The notes: a model not told the origin generated them from the sequence alone. Positions 24,208 to 32,459 are shown, counted from the stretch's first letter. The stretch is DNA of 64,000 nucleotides from Actinomadura mexicana (GCF_900188105.1 NZ_FZNP01000007.1:372001-436000), one strand, 5' to 3'. Numbers and translations: made by a program.

Positions 24208-24871
24208 GCCCGTCCCCCGCGGCGGGCCACTCGGGCGCCTCCTCCCCGTCGGGGACGCCGACGCGGAACACGCGCAACTGCAGCGCGAGCGCCTGGTAGT
24301 AGCCGACGAGCGCGACCAGCTCGACGAGGGCGGTGCGGCCGAGTGTGGCCACCGCCTCGGTGTACACGGCGTCGGCGAGGTCGCCCTCGGCCACGAGCTG
24401 GCGCGCCGCCTCGTACACGACGCGCTCGCGGACGTCGGCGAGCATCGGCGCGCGGTCCTCGCGCAGCGCGTCCATCTCCTCGTCGGCGAGCCCCTGCCTG
24501 CGCCCGATCCGCTCATGGGCGTACCACTCGAAGTCGGAGCGCAGGTGCGCGGCCACGACGAGGGTCGCGATCTCCCGCTCGCGCTTGGTGAACCCCGTGC
24601 GAAAGCGCAGCGCGGCACCGAGGTCCTGCAGCGGCAGCCCGACGGGAGGGCTGTAGAGCATCGCGTTGAACGGGCCCTGGAGGCGCCCGACGTCATCGGC
24701 CAGGGCGAAGGGAGGGTTGCGGTCGCCGGCGCGGGGCCCGCCCGTCACCGCCTCGTAGACGGCTCGCTGCTCTTCGCTGAGCGAACCGGGGAGGAGCAGC
24801 GGGAGCCTCGTCGGGGACGGGCCTCGCCGCGGTCGGTCGTTGACGCGCTCACCGGTCACGGGGTCGATCAC
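24200..24871 (-). CDS. Carboxymuconolactone decarboxylase (CMD)-family protein
   Basis: This 223-residue, helix-rich protein belongs to the CMD/AhpD fold: FRTGFTKREREIATLVVAAHLRSDFEWYAHERIGRRQGL contains the E-x-x-x-H element where AhpD relatives carry CxxC, but no cysteine is present, so a thiol peroxidase activity is unlikely. A second helical hairpin follows (FLGRTALVELVALVGYYQAL-like). Many actinobacterial members are of unknown function. The GTG start lacks a Shine-Dalgarno and follows a TAGCGT box by seven bases, so it begins a leaderless two-gene transcript with the GNAT gene. Confidence 0.82.
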   Translation of the reverse strand: MIDPVTGERVNDRPRRGPSPTRLPLLLPGSLSEEQRAVYEAVTGGPRAGDRNPPFALADDVGRLQGPFNAMLYSPPVGLPLQDLGAALRFRTGFTKREREIATLVVAAHLRSDFEWYAHERIGRRQGLADEEMDALREDRAPMLADVRERVVYEAARQLVAEGDLADAVYTEAVATLGRTALVELVALVGYYQALALQLRVFRVGVPDGEEAPEWPAAGDGHE

Positions 24872-24878
24872 TCACCGC

Positions 24879-24884
24879 ACGCTA
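24879..24884 (-). promoter_or_regulatory. -10 box TAGCGT of a leaderless promoter
   Basis: On the minus strand TAGCGT is followed by seven bases and the GTG at 24871, consistent with transcription starting at the start codon of the CMD-GNAT pair. Confidence 0.5.
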
Positions 24885-25033
24885 GGCGCTCGAAGCGGGC
24901 GGCTCAACCCCCGTCCGGAATGTGAAACCCCTGGCACACGATGACGTAGCGACCGCGTAACACGCGTCGGCGAACCTTGTCGGCGACCGCACCGGACACG
25001 AACGGGGCACCCGGCCCTCGGAGGGAACGTCCC

Positions 25034-26098
25034 ATGCCGCTGCTGCGCATCCGCACCGAGATCGAGGACCGCCCCGGCCGCCTCGCCTCCCTCACCGCCG
25101 CGCTGGCCCGGCGCGGCGCCAACATCCTCGGGCTGTCGGTCCAGCTCGACGCCGACGGGGTGGTGGACGAGTTCATCGTCGACGTCCCGCCCGGCGGCCC
25201 GGACGCGCGCGCCCTCGCCGAGGCGCTGGGCGCGGCGGGCGGCACCCGGACGGCGGTGCTCCCCGCGCGCCCCCGCGACCTGGTGGACGAGCCGACCCGC
25301 GCCCTCGCCCTGGCGGCCCGGCTGCGGGCCGAGCCGCACGCGGTGCCCGAGATCCTCGGGGAGCTGCTGCGCGCCGACGAGGCCCGCTGGGACGCCCCCG
25401 GCGGCGAGGAGCCCGACCGCTGCGACCTCCTCGTCCCGGTGCGCGGGCGCCCGGTCCGGCTCCGGCGCGCCGGGCTGCCGTTCACCGCCACGGAGGCGGC
25501 GCGGGCGGACGCGCTGGTACGGGCAGCGCTCCCGACGGTGCCGCGGCCGTCGGCGTCCCGGCGGATCGCGCTGCGCGACGGCACGCGGGTGGTCGTCCGG
25601 CCGGTCGAGCCCCGCGACGGCGACGCCGTGCGGGCGCTGCACGAGCGCTGCTCGCTGGACAGCCGCCGGATGCGCTACTTCAGCCCCAAGCCGTACCCGC
25701 CGCGCCGGTCGTTCGAGCGGTTCTGCGATCCCTCGCGGGGCCTGACGCTGGTCGCCGAGGGGCCGGACGGGTCGCTGCTGGCCCTGGCGCACCTGGTCCT
25801 CGTCCGTGATCCGGGCGCCGCGGAGGTCGCGTTCCTGGTCGAGGACGCCTGGCAGGGCCGCGGGCTCGGCCGCGGCCTCGCCGAGCTGCTCCTCGCGCTG
25901 GCCAGGGATCGCGGCCTGGTGGAGGTGCGCGCGACCGCGCTGAGCGAGAACGCCCGGATGCGGCGGCTGCTGACCTCGCTCGGCGGGCGGACGCGGCGCA
26001 CCGAGGACACCGCGATCGTGGAGATCAGGCTGCGGCTGGACGGCCGTCCCGCCGAGCCGGGGGCGCTGGCAGGATGGGCGGGTGACCGGCATATATGA
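25034..26098 (+). CDS. ACT-domain/GNAT acetyltransferase fusion
   Basis: This 354-residue protein starts with an ACT domain (about 1-75; LLRIRTEIEDRPGRLASLTAALARRGANILGLSV), the amino-acid-binding regulatory module. A linker of roughly 90 residues and a GNAT domain follow (about 175-335; RDGTRVVVRPVEPRDGDAVRALHERCS; AEVAFLVEDAWQGRGLGRGLAELLL with the acetyl-CoA loop). The arrangement suggests an acetyltransferase controlled by an amino acid, analogous to known actinobacterial amino-acid-regulated lysine acetyltransferases that acetylate acyl-CoA synthetases, although those have a different domain order (inference). The ATG at 25034 has a GGAGGG site; an upstream GTG is possible. It overlaps the next gene by 17 bases. 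Confidence 0.88.
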   Translation: MPLLRIRTEIEDRPGRLASLTAALARRGANILGLSVQLDADGVVDEFIVDVPPGGPDARALAEALGAAGGTRTAVLPARPRDLVDEPTRALALAARLRAEPHAVPEILGELLRADEARWDAPGGEEPDRCDLLVPVRGRPVRLRRAGLPFTATEAARADALVRAALPTVPRPSASRRIALRDGTRVVVRPVEPRDGDAVRALHERCSLDSRRMRYFSPKPYPPRRSFERFCDPSRGLTLVAEGPDGSLLALAHLVLVRDPGAAEVAFLVEDAWQGRGLGRGLAELLLALARDRGLVEVRATALSENARMRRLLTSLGGRTRRTEDTAIVEIRLRLDGRPAEPGALAGWAGDRHI

Positions 26099-26867
26099 CG
26101 ACCCCTGGGCGTACGAGCTGGCGTGCTCGTTCCGCGACGTGCCGGCCGAGGTGGACGCGCTGCTCGGGTGGTGCGCCGAGCAGGGCCTCGCGCCCGGCAC
26201 GGCGCTGGAGCTGGCCGCCGGACCCGCCGAGCACGCCCGCGAGTTCGCCCGCCGCGGGCTGGCCGCGACGGCTCTCGACCTGAACCCGCGCATGTGCGCC
26301 TACGCGGCCCGCGAGGCCGAACGCGCCGGCGTCGAACTGGAGGTCGTCGAAGGCGACATGACGCGGTTCGCGCTGGACCGCCGGTTCGACCTCGTCGCGA
26401 CCATGCTGGACTCCACGTCCCACCTCATGACGCTGGACGCGTTCGTGGCGCACCTGCGGTGCGCCGCCGCGCACCTGTCCCCCGGCGGCCTCCACGTCAT
26501 CGAGATGTCGCATCCCCGGGACCGGCTGGGCGACGACCCGAGCGTCAGCACCGGCTGGACGGTCGAGCGGGACGGCGTCCGGGCGAGCGTGCGCTGGGGC
26601 GAGCCGTCCGACCGGCTGGACCCGGTCACCCAGGTCGCCGACGACCGCGTGACGATGACCATCACCGGTGAGGGCACGGAGCCGCGGGTCGTCCGCGACG
26701 TCGTGCCCTACCGGTTCTGGACGGCCACCGAGCTGGACGCCGCGGTCCGACTCGCGGGCGGGCTGGAGGCCGTCGCGCAGTACGGCGACTTCGGGGCCGG
26801 CGAGGACGCGGTTCCTCTCGCCGGCCCCGGGGCCTGGCGCATGATCACGCTGCTGCGCCCGCGCTGA
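26082..26867 (+). CDS. SAM-dependent class I methyltransferase
   Basis: This 261-residue protein has a class I Rossmann methyltransferase core: motif I ALELAAGPAEHAREFARRG (about 45-62), an acidic second-strand end (TALDLNPRM), motif II EVVEGDMTRF, and HLSPGGLHVIEMSHP. The C-terminal beta-rich part is typical of small-molecule methyltransferases (methyltransf_25 type). It lies partly inside the ACT-GNAT gene, so the two are probably cotranslated. The GTG is preceded by a CAGGAT element at six bases, which may be an internal leaderless promoter. The acceptor is unknown. Confidence 0.87.
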   Translation: MTGIYDDPWAYELACSFRDVPAEVDALLGWCAEQGLAPGTALELAAGPAEHAREFARRGLAATALDLNPRMCAYAAREAERAGVELEVVEGDMTRFALDRRFDLVATMLDSTSHLMTLDAFVAHLRCAAAHLSPGGLHVIEMSHPRDRLGDDPSVSTGWTVERDGVRASVRWGEPSDRLDPVTQVADDRVTMTITGEGTEPRVVRDVVPYRFWTATELDAAVRLAGGLEAVAQYGDFGAGEDAVPLAGPGAWRMITLLRPR

Positions 26868-26870
26868 GCG

Positions 26871-28142
26871 TCAGGGCGCGGACCGCCAGCCGGGCATCGG
26901 GTAGGACGCGAGCAGCTCGCGGACCTGCCCGGCGACCCGGTCCAGGACCGCCTCGTCCTGCTTGGCGGTGGCCTGCACGACCTCGTCGATCCACGCGGCG
27001 AGCTGCGGCATGTGCTCCTCGCCGATCCCCCGGGTGGTGATCGCGGCGGTGCCGAGCCGCAACCCGGACGGGTCGAAGGGCTTGCGCGGGTCGAACGGGA
27101 CGGCGTTGTAGTTCAGCTCGATGCCGGCGCGGTCGAGGGCCTGCGCGGCGGGCTTGCCCGCCACGCCCTTGCCGGTCAGGTCGATGAGGATGAGGTGGTT
27201 GTCGGTACCGCCGGAGATCAGGTCGTAGCCGCGGTCCAGCAGCGCGGCGGCCAGCACCTTGGCGTTCGCGACGACCTGCCGTGCGTACCCGGCGAAGTCC
27301 GGCCGCGCCGCCTCCTTCAGCGCGACGGCGATCGCGGCCGTCGTGTGGTTGTGCGGCCCGCCCTGCAGCCCGGGGAACACGGCCTTGTCGACCGCCTTCG
27401 CGTGCTCCGCCGTCGAAAGGATCATGGCGCCGCGGGGGCCGCGCAGCGTCTTGTGCGTGGTGGTGGTGACGACGTCGGCGTGCCCGACCGGGGACGGGTG
27501 CGCGCCACCGGCGACCAGGCCCGCGATGTGCGCGATGTCGGCGGCCAGGACCGCGCCGGCCTCCCGGGCGATCTCGGCGAACGCCGGGAAGTCGATCGTT
27601 CGCGGGACCGCGGTGCCGCCGCACCAGATCAGCTTCGGCCGCTCCCTGAGGGCGAGGTCGCGCACCTGGTCCATGTCGACCCGGCCGGTGTCGGCGCGCA
27701 CGTCGTAGCGGACGGGCCGGAACCACTTGCCGGTGGCCGACACCGACCAGCCGTGCGTGAGGTGGCCGCCCATCGGCAGCGACAGGCCCATGACCGGATC
27801 GCCGGGCTCAAGGAACGCCATGTAGACGGCGAGGTTGGCGGGCGAGCCCGAGTAGGGCTGGACGTTGGCGTGCTCGGCGCCGAACACGCCCTTCGCCCGC
27901 TCGATGGCGAGCAGTTCGACAGGGTCGACGTTCTGCTGGCCCTCGTAGTAGCGCTTGCCCGCGTAGCCCTCGGAGTACTTGTTGGTCAGGACCGTGCCGG
28001 CGGCCTCCAGCACCGCCTCCGAGACGTAGTTCTCCGAGGCGATCAAGCGGATCTTCTCGTACTGGCGGCGGGCCTCGGCCTCCACCAGCGCGGCGATCTC
28101 GGGGTCCTGGCCCTGCAGATGGGGTACGGCCGGTTCGTGCAT
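26871..28142 (-). CDS. glyA: Serine hydroxymethyltransferase
   Basis: This 423-residue PLP enzyme interconverts serine and glycine while charging tetrahydrofolate with a C1 unit. It contains the canonical N terminus (RLIASENYVSEAVLEAAGTVLTNKYSEGYAGKRYYEGQ), VQPYSGSPANLAVYMAFL, AADIAHIAGLVAGG and the PLP lysine in TTTTHKTLRGPRG. Length and order match bacterial GlyA. The ATG has a GGAGG site six bases upstream. It lies 82 bases downstream of the EamA gene on the same strand; that gap holds a strong hairpin. It is convergent with the methyltransferase gene. Confidence 0.97.
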   Translation of the reverse strand: MHEPAVPHLQGQDPEIAALVEAEARRQYEKIRLIASENYVSEAVLEAAGTVLTNKYSEGYAGKRYYEGQQNVDPVELLAIERAKGVFGAEHANVQPYSGSPANLAVYMAFLEPGDPVMGLSLPMGGHLTHGWSVSATGKWFRPVRYDVRADTGRVDMDQVRDLALRERPKLIWCGGTAVPRTIDFPAFAEIAREAGAVLAADIAHIAGLVAGGAHPSPVGHADVVTTTTHKTLRGPRGAMILSTAEHAKAVDKAVFPGLQGGPHNHTTAAIAVALKEAARPDFAGYARQVVANAKVLAAALLDRGYDLISGGTDNHLILIDLTGKGVAGKPAAQALDRAGIELNYNAVPFDPRKPFDPSGLRLGTAAITTRGIGEEHMPQLAAWIDEVVQATAKQDEAVLDRVAGQVRELLASYPMPGWRSAP

Positions 28143-28163
28143 CGTGAGCCTCCGCGCTGCTCG

Positions 28164-28188
28164 CGCCGGGGCGTCGGGCGCCCCGGCG
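28164..28188 (-). other. Perfect 10-bp hairpin in the glyA leader
   Basis: CGCCGGGGCG and CGCCCCGGCG flank a 5-base loop, and a second weaker stem (ACACC/GGTGT, 28201-28219) lies upstream in the same leader. No T-run follows, so it is not a typical terminator. It could be a processing or attenuation element of glyA; I could not match it to a known riboswitch. Confidence 0.4.
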
Positions 28189-28224
28189 AAGGGGACCCGT
28201 ACACCCAGGCGCGCGGTGTGCGGA

Positions 28225-29202
28225 CTACTCTCGCTCCCCGGTGGTCGTCTCCACCTTGACTGCGCCAGTCGCGTGGGCGCCATCATACCGGGCCGTCCCG
28301 CGCCCGCGCGGCGCACCCGCGGGGACCGAGACCAGGGACAGCCCCCCCATCAGCAGCAGCGACCCCGCCGCGACCGGCGCCGACATCCGCTCGCCGAGGA
28401 CGGCCACGGCCAGGCCGGTGGCGACGAGCGGCTCGGCGAGGCTGAGCGTCCCGGCGGTCGCGGCCGCCACCCGGCCGAGGCCGGTGACGAAGAACATGTA
28501 CGCGGCGGCGGTGGCGGCGATCCCCAGCCAGGCCGCCAGGGCCGCCGAGCGCGGCTCGGCGAGCGCGGGCAGCTCCGGCAGCGTCCAGGGCAGCAGGGCC
28601 GCTCCCCCGGCCAGCAGCGTCACCGACACCGCGCCGGCCATCCCGATCCCCCTCATCCCGGCGCTGAGGCCCGTCAGCACCTTGGCCGACACCGTGTAGA
28701 CGCCGAAGCAGGTGCCGCCGACCAGGCTCAGCGCGATCCCGGCCGGGTCGGCGTGGACGGCCTCCCCCGGCACCATCAGCAGCGCCACGCCGCCGACCGC
28801 GCAGGCCGTCCCGGCCCACCAGCGGCGGCCGAGCCGGGCGCCCAGGGCGAGCCGCTCGCAGAGGCCGGTGGAGACGGGCGCGAGCCCGAACACGACGGCG
28901 GTCGCGACGGCGGCGCCCGTCCGGTCGACCGCGCTGAAGAACGACGCCTGGAAGGTACCGGTCGCGGCCGAGGCGGCCAGCAGGGCGGGCCAGGTCCGCC
29001 GGGTCAGCGCCAGGAACGCGCGGCGGTCCGCCACGAGCACGAGGACGGCGAGGACGAGCCCGCCCGAGAGGATCCGGGCGCCGCCGACGGCGACCGGGCC
29101 GGCGGACGGCCCGGCCAGCACCTGCGCCGGCCCGACCGTCCCCCAGAGCACACCGGCGGCGAGCACCAGCAGCGCACCAGATGAGTTGTTCCATCGGTCC
29201 AT
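28225..29202 (-). CDS. EamA/DMT-superfamily transporter
   Basis: This 325-residue membrane protein has ten hydrophobic helices in two similar five-helix halves, the drug/metabolite transporter layout (LVLAAGVLWGTVGPAQVL at the start, AGTLSLAEPLVATGLAVAVLGERMS in the second half, a classic EamA signature). Members export amino acids or other metabolites. The ATG at 29202 lacks a Shine-Dalgarno but has a TAGCTT box seven bases upstream. The Lrp-type regulator gene is 109 bases upstream on the same strand, and Lrp-family proteins often control amino-acid exporters, so it is a plausible target. Confidence 0.9.
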   Translation of the reverse strand: MDRWNNSSGALLVLAAGVLWGTVGPAQVLAGPSAGPVAVGGARILSGGLVLAVLVLVADRRAFLALTRRTWPALLAASAATGTFQASFFSAVDRTGAAVATAVVFGLAPVSTGLCERLALGARLGRRWWAGTACAVGGVALLMVPGEAVHADPAGIALSLVGGTCFGVYTVSAKVLTGLSAGMRGIGMAGAVSVTLLAGGAALLPWTLPELPALAEPRSAALAAWLGIAATAAAYMFFVTGLGRVAAATAGTLSLAEPLVATGLAVAVLGERMSAPVAAGSLLLMGGLSLVSVPAGAPRGRGTARYDGAHATGAVKVETTTGERE

Positions 29203-29209
29203 GCCGCCG

Positions 29210-29215
29210 AAGCTA
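29210..29215 (-). promoter_or_regulatory. -10 box TAGCTT of a leaderless promoter
   Basis: On the minus strand TAGCTT is followed by seven bases and the ATG at 29202. The same hexamer precedes the metallophosphoesterase gene at 5093. Confidence 0.5.
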
Positions 29216-29311
29216 GGCGAACATGCGGGATCTGGCGCTCTGTGCCGTCATTCGTTCGCCCCAGTCAGCTGGCACCGTCGTTCCTTCGCCGCAGCCGGAG
29301 AACTCCAGGCG

Positions 29312-29803
29312 TCAGCTGTAGGGCGTTCGCCCTTCGGACCGGTGGGCCGACGGAAGTTCGGACTGCTCCACCGGCTGCACGTAGTCGTAGACGACGATGG
29401 TGCGGACGTCCACGTACTCCTTGCGGCGCGCCAGCCGGTCGAGCACGAAGTCGCGGAGGTAGGCGGTGCTCGGCACGGCCACGTGGACGAGCAGGTCCTC
29501 GTTCCCGGTCACCACGAAGACCCCGATCGTCTCGGGCATCGAGGCCATGCTGTCGCGGGCGGACTCGATCGCCTCGCGCGACTGCGGCCGGATCCTGATC
29601 GAGATCAGCGCCTGCACGCCGCGTCCCAGCCGCTCCAGGTCGGCCGCCGCGTGGAACCCGGTGATGACGCCCCGCGAGCGCAGCGCCCGCGTCCGCTCCA
29701 GGGCCGTGGACGGCGCGACCCCCACCGCCTCCGCCAGTTCGCGGTTGGTCTGCCGCCCGTCCCGCTGCAGGCGCCGCAGGATCGCCTGGTCGACCGCGTC
29801 CAT
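29312..29803 (-). CDS. Lrp/AsnC-family transcriptional regulator
   Basis: This 163-residue protein has the Lrp winged helix at the N terminus (LDAVDQAILRRLQRDGRQTNRELAEAVGVAPSTALERTRALRSRGVITGF-type pattern, about 1-55) and the RAM/AsnC ligand domain (ALISIRIRP, FVVTGNEDLLVHVAVPSTAYLRDFVLDRL). These proteins form octamers and respond to amino acids. The ATG at 29803 begins MDAVDQAIL, the family start; the frame is open upstream but overlaps nothing useful. The likely target is the EamA exporter gene 109 bases downstream (inference). Confidence 0.92.
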   Translation of the reverse strand: MDAVDQAILRRLQRDGRQTNRELAEAVGVAPSTALERTRALRSRGVITGFHAAADLERLGRGVQALISIRIRPQSREAIESARDSMASMPETIGVFVVTGNEDLLVHVAVPSTAYLRDFVLDRLARRKEYVDVRTIVVYDYVQPVEQSELPSAHRSEGRTPYS

Positions 29804-29880
29804 GTGGTTCCTCCCGAACTGCCCGGCGGACGCCGAACTCCCGCGCGGGAACCGCGCCCGGACGTCCCGTTCCCCGAAGA

Positions 29881-31137
29881 TTATTCGCCCCGGGCCGGGC
29901 CCGCCATGGCGCCCGCCGCGGGGCCCGCCATGGTGCCGGCCACGGCCAGCAGCGCGCAGGCGCCGACCCCGGTGAGGGCCCACGCCGCGCCCGCCGGGCC
30001 GAGGTCGAAGAGGCGGCCGATCACCAGGTCGCCCGCGAAGGAGAACATGCCGGCGCAGAACGCCAGGACGCCGTAGTACGAGCCGAAGCGCTCCGGCGGG
30101 GCGCGCCGCGCGGTCCGCTGGAACACCGACGGCTGGACGAGGCCGTTCGCGGCCCCGTTGAGGACGGCCGCGAGCATCAGCGGACCCGGCTGCGTGCCGT
30201 CCAGCGCCGCGAGAACGAAGAACCCCGCCGCGGCGCACAGCAGGCCGGTCCGCAGCACCCACGGCCGCTCACCGCGGCGCCGGACGGCGACGAAGGGCTG
30301 GGCCGCCGCCGCGACCATGGCCAGGAGGGAGAAGCACAGTGTGGCCACCGCAGGTTCGAAACCGAGGAGGGGCACCGCCGTCATGATGTGGGTGGCGAGC
30401 AGCGTCGTGGGCGCGGTCAGCAGCGCGAAGAACAGGAACGCGCGGTCGCCGAGCACCGCCCGCACGCCGGCGAGGACGTCGCGGAAACGCGCGGGCGCGC
30501 CCTTCCCACCGGACCGGGGCACGAACAGGAACAGGACGCCGGCGACCGTCCACAGGGCGGCGGCCGTCCCCGCCAGGAGCGGGAACCCCGGCCCCATGCC
30601 CAGCAGGAGGAGCCCCATCGGCGGGCCGGCGACCGTCGCCAGGTGCTGGGCGGCGACATAGGCGGCGAATCCGCCGGACCTGCTGCCGGGGCCGACGGAC
30701 GCGAGCAGGCTGTGGCCCGCGGGGTTGTAGAGCGCGCCGCCGACCGCGAGGGCGACGGCCGCGCAGAGCAGCGCGCCCACGCTCCCGGCGGACCCGAGCA
30801 TCACGAACCCCAGCGCGCGCACGGCGCAGGAGATCAATCCGGTCCGGCGCGCGCCGAGCAGGTCGGTGACCGTGCCGACCGGCAGGAGCAGCGCGAACTG
30901 CAGGCCCACCCGCACCCCGAGGACCAGCCCGACCGTGCCGGCCAGCAGCCCGAGGTCGTGCCGGAGGTGGGCGACGAGGTGCGACATCACCGCGAAGAAG
31001 CCGAGGCTGGCGGCGAGCTGGATCGCCACCACCGTCACGATCACCCTGCGGCCGGACGGGTCCGCGGCGGGCGCGGGCCGCAGGCCGGAGGGCGCGGGGG
31101 CGGGCGCGGGGACGGGCGCGGGGACGGAGACGGTCAC
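29881..31137 (-). CDS. MFS exporter, translationally coupled to a beta-lactamase
   Basis: This 418-residue major facilitator protein has about twelve hydrophobic helices and the loop 2-3 motif GTVTDLLGARRTG after the second helix, typical of drug-efflux MFS proteins. The N terminus is a proline/alanine-rich tail (VPAPVPAPAPAP) before helix one. The GTG start overlaps the beta-lactamase stop by four bases (GTGA), so both proteins come from one message, with this gene second. That arrangement suggests a resistance or export function linked to beta-lactams, but the substrate is not readable from sequence. Confidence 0.88.
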   Translation of the reverse strand: MTVSVPAPVPAPAPAPSGLRPAPAADPSGRRVIVTVVAIQLAASLGFFAVMSHLVAHLRHDLGLLAGTVGLVLGVRVGLQFALLLPVGTVTDLLGARRTGLISCAVRALGFVMLGSAGSVGALLCAAVALAVGGALYNPAGHSLLASVGPGSRSGGFAAYVAAQHLATVAGPPMGLLLLGMGPGFPLLAGTAAALWTVAGVLFLFVPRSGGKGAPARFRDVLAGVRAVLGDRAFLFFALLTAPTTLLATHIMTAVPLLGFEPAVATLCFSLLAMVAAAAQPFVAVRRRGERPWVLRTGLLCAAAGFFVLAALDGTQPGPLMLAAVLNGAANGLVQPSVFQRTARRAPPERFGSYYGVLAFCAGMFSFAGDLVIGRLFDLGPAGAAWALTGVGACALLAVAGTMAGPAAGAMAGPARGE

Positions 31138-32069
31138 AGCCCTGCCCGGGACAGGTCGGAGACGACCAGCTCCGTGGCCTGCGCGATCAGGGCGTTCTTG
31201 GGCGGAGTGTCGTATCCCGGGCGGTCGGACATGACGGCCACCATGAGGGGAGCGCCCCGGGGTGGCCACACGACGGCGATGTCGTTGGCCCTGCCGTAGT
31301 CGCCCGTCCCGGTCTTACTCGCCGTCCTCCACCCCTCGGGCAGTCCGGCCTTGACGCGTTCGGCTCCGACCGTCGTGGCGCTGCGTTCGAGCCAGCCGCG
31401 GACCAGGGCGCGTTTTGCGGGCTCCAGTGCGTCCCCGAGGACGATCGCGCGGTAGTCGGCGGCGATCGCCCGGGGGGTGGTGGTGTCCCGCGGGTCGCCT
31501 GGACGGATCCTGTTCAGCTCGGGCTCGTAGTCGTCCATGCGGCTGACGGTGTCGCCGAGCCCGCGCAGGTAGGCGGTCAGCCGCGCCGGGCCGCCGGCGT
31601 CGCGCATCAGCAGGTTCCCCGCCGTGCCGTCGCTGTGGCGGACGGCGGCTTCGCACAGCTCCCGGATGGTCATCCCGGTGTCGACGCGGTCCTTGGTGAT
31701 CGGTGAGATGGAGTTCACGTCGGCCCGGGTGTAGGTGACCCGCTCGTCGAGGTGGCCGAGCGGATTGCCGTGCAGGACCGCCGCCGCGGCGAGCGCCTTG
31801 AAGGTGGAGCAGAACGCGAAACGCTCGTCGGCGCGGTAGGCCACCTCGGCTCCGGTCCCGGTCGCCGTCGCGTACACCCCGAGGCGGGCGCCGTGCCGGC
31901 GTTCGAGCGCCGCGAACCGCGACATGTCCGGCAGTGCGGCCGAGGGCCGGGCGGGCGGCGGCGACGCCGCGGCGGACGGGCGCTCCTTCTCGCCGCATCC
32001 CGCCAGCGGCAGGAGCGCCGCGACGGCCAGCAGGGCCCGCCGGGACGGACCGGAACGCTCGAACGGCAT
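31134..32069 (-). CDS. Class A beta-lactamase lipoprotein
   Basis: This 311-residue serine beta-lactamase has a signal peptide with paired arginines (SRRALLAVAALLPLAGC) and a lipobox Cys at residue 25, so it should be membrane-anchored outside. The active-site motifs are complete: Ser88-T-F-Lys91, the SDN-loop as SDG (HSDGTAGN), the omega-loop Glu in YEPELN, and KTGTGDYG. The SDG in place of SDN is also found in the Mycobacterium tuberculosis BlaC enzyme. The ATG at 32069 was chosen for the signal peptide; a longer frame upstream lacks a start signal. The stop overlaps the MFS exporter start. The upstream gap is AT-richer than the surroundings. Confidence 0.95.
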   Translation of the reverse strand: MPFERSGPSRRALLAVAALLPLAGCGEKERPSAAASPPPARPSAALPDMSRFAALERRHGARLGVYATATGTGAEVAYRADERFAFCSTFKALAAAAVLHGNPLGHLDERVTYTRADVNSISPITKDRVDTGMTIRELCEAAVRHSDGTAGNLLMRDAGGPARLTAYLRGLGDTVSRMDDYEPELNRIRPGDPRDTTTPRAIAADYRAIVLGDALEPAKRALVRGWLERSATTVGAERVKAGLPEGWRTASKTGTGDYGRANDIAVVWPPRGAPLMVAVMSDRPGYDTPPKNALIAQATELVVSDLSRAGL

Positions 32070-32459
32070 GCGGGGGCACCTGCTTTCCCGGGGCGGAGGG
32101 CGGACGCGGCTCAGCAGACCAGAGCCGCACGCGTGACGTCCAATATGGATATCACTCGTACCGCCATACACATGCGCATATCAGACCTGGTCAGGCCCGC
32201 GGCCGAGGCGAGGTCGCGCAGACCCGGCGATTCTGCCGACGGCGGTGTGTCGCCTGGGTCCGGCGCTTGGCGGCTCGCGCAGGTGCCGGCATCGCGGCGG
32301 CGGGCGGGGCGGTCATCGATCTTCGGGCCGGCCACCGCCCGCCTCCGCGCCCCCGGCCGCGGAACGCCGCCGCCCCCGCCCGGCCGCGGAACCGGCCCGA
32401 AAAGGCGTGTGGCCCGGCCCCTGCTCGGGTCGGGCCACACGGTGCGGCTTCGGCGGGCG
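32070..32459. other. 390-base gap between the beta-lactamase and rbpA genes
   Basis: Both flanking genes run leftward. The part next to the beta-lactamase (about 32105-32190) is markedly AT-richer and probably holds its promoter, though no clear hexamer pair or known operator was found. The part next to rbpA holds a terminator at 32401-32441. I see no convincing gene in between. Confidence 0.6.
32401..32441 (-). terminator. Rho-independent terminator downstream of rbpA
   Basis: On the minus strand a perfect 10-bp stem (GTGTGGCCCG pairing with CGGGCCACAC, 32408-32417 and 32432-32441) with a 14-base loop is followed by GCC and TTTT. It starts about 19 bases after the rbpA stop. Confidence 0.75.

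Noticed and set aside
26097..26671. Plus-strand frames inside the methyltransferase gene
   Set aside because: Shadow frames of the methyltransferase, with low-complexity translations.
31078..31137. Pro-Ala repeat at the MFS exporter N terminus considered as a mobile or recombination signal
   Set aside because: Simple low-complexity tail in a coding region, common in high-GC genomes; no flanking repeats.
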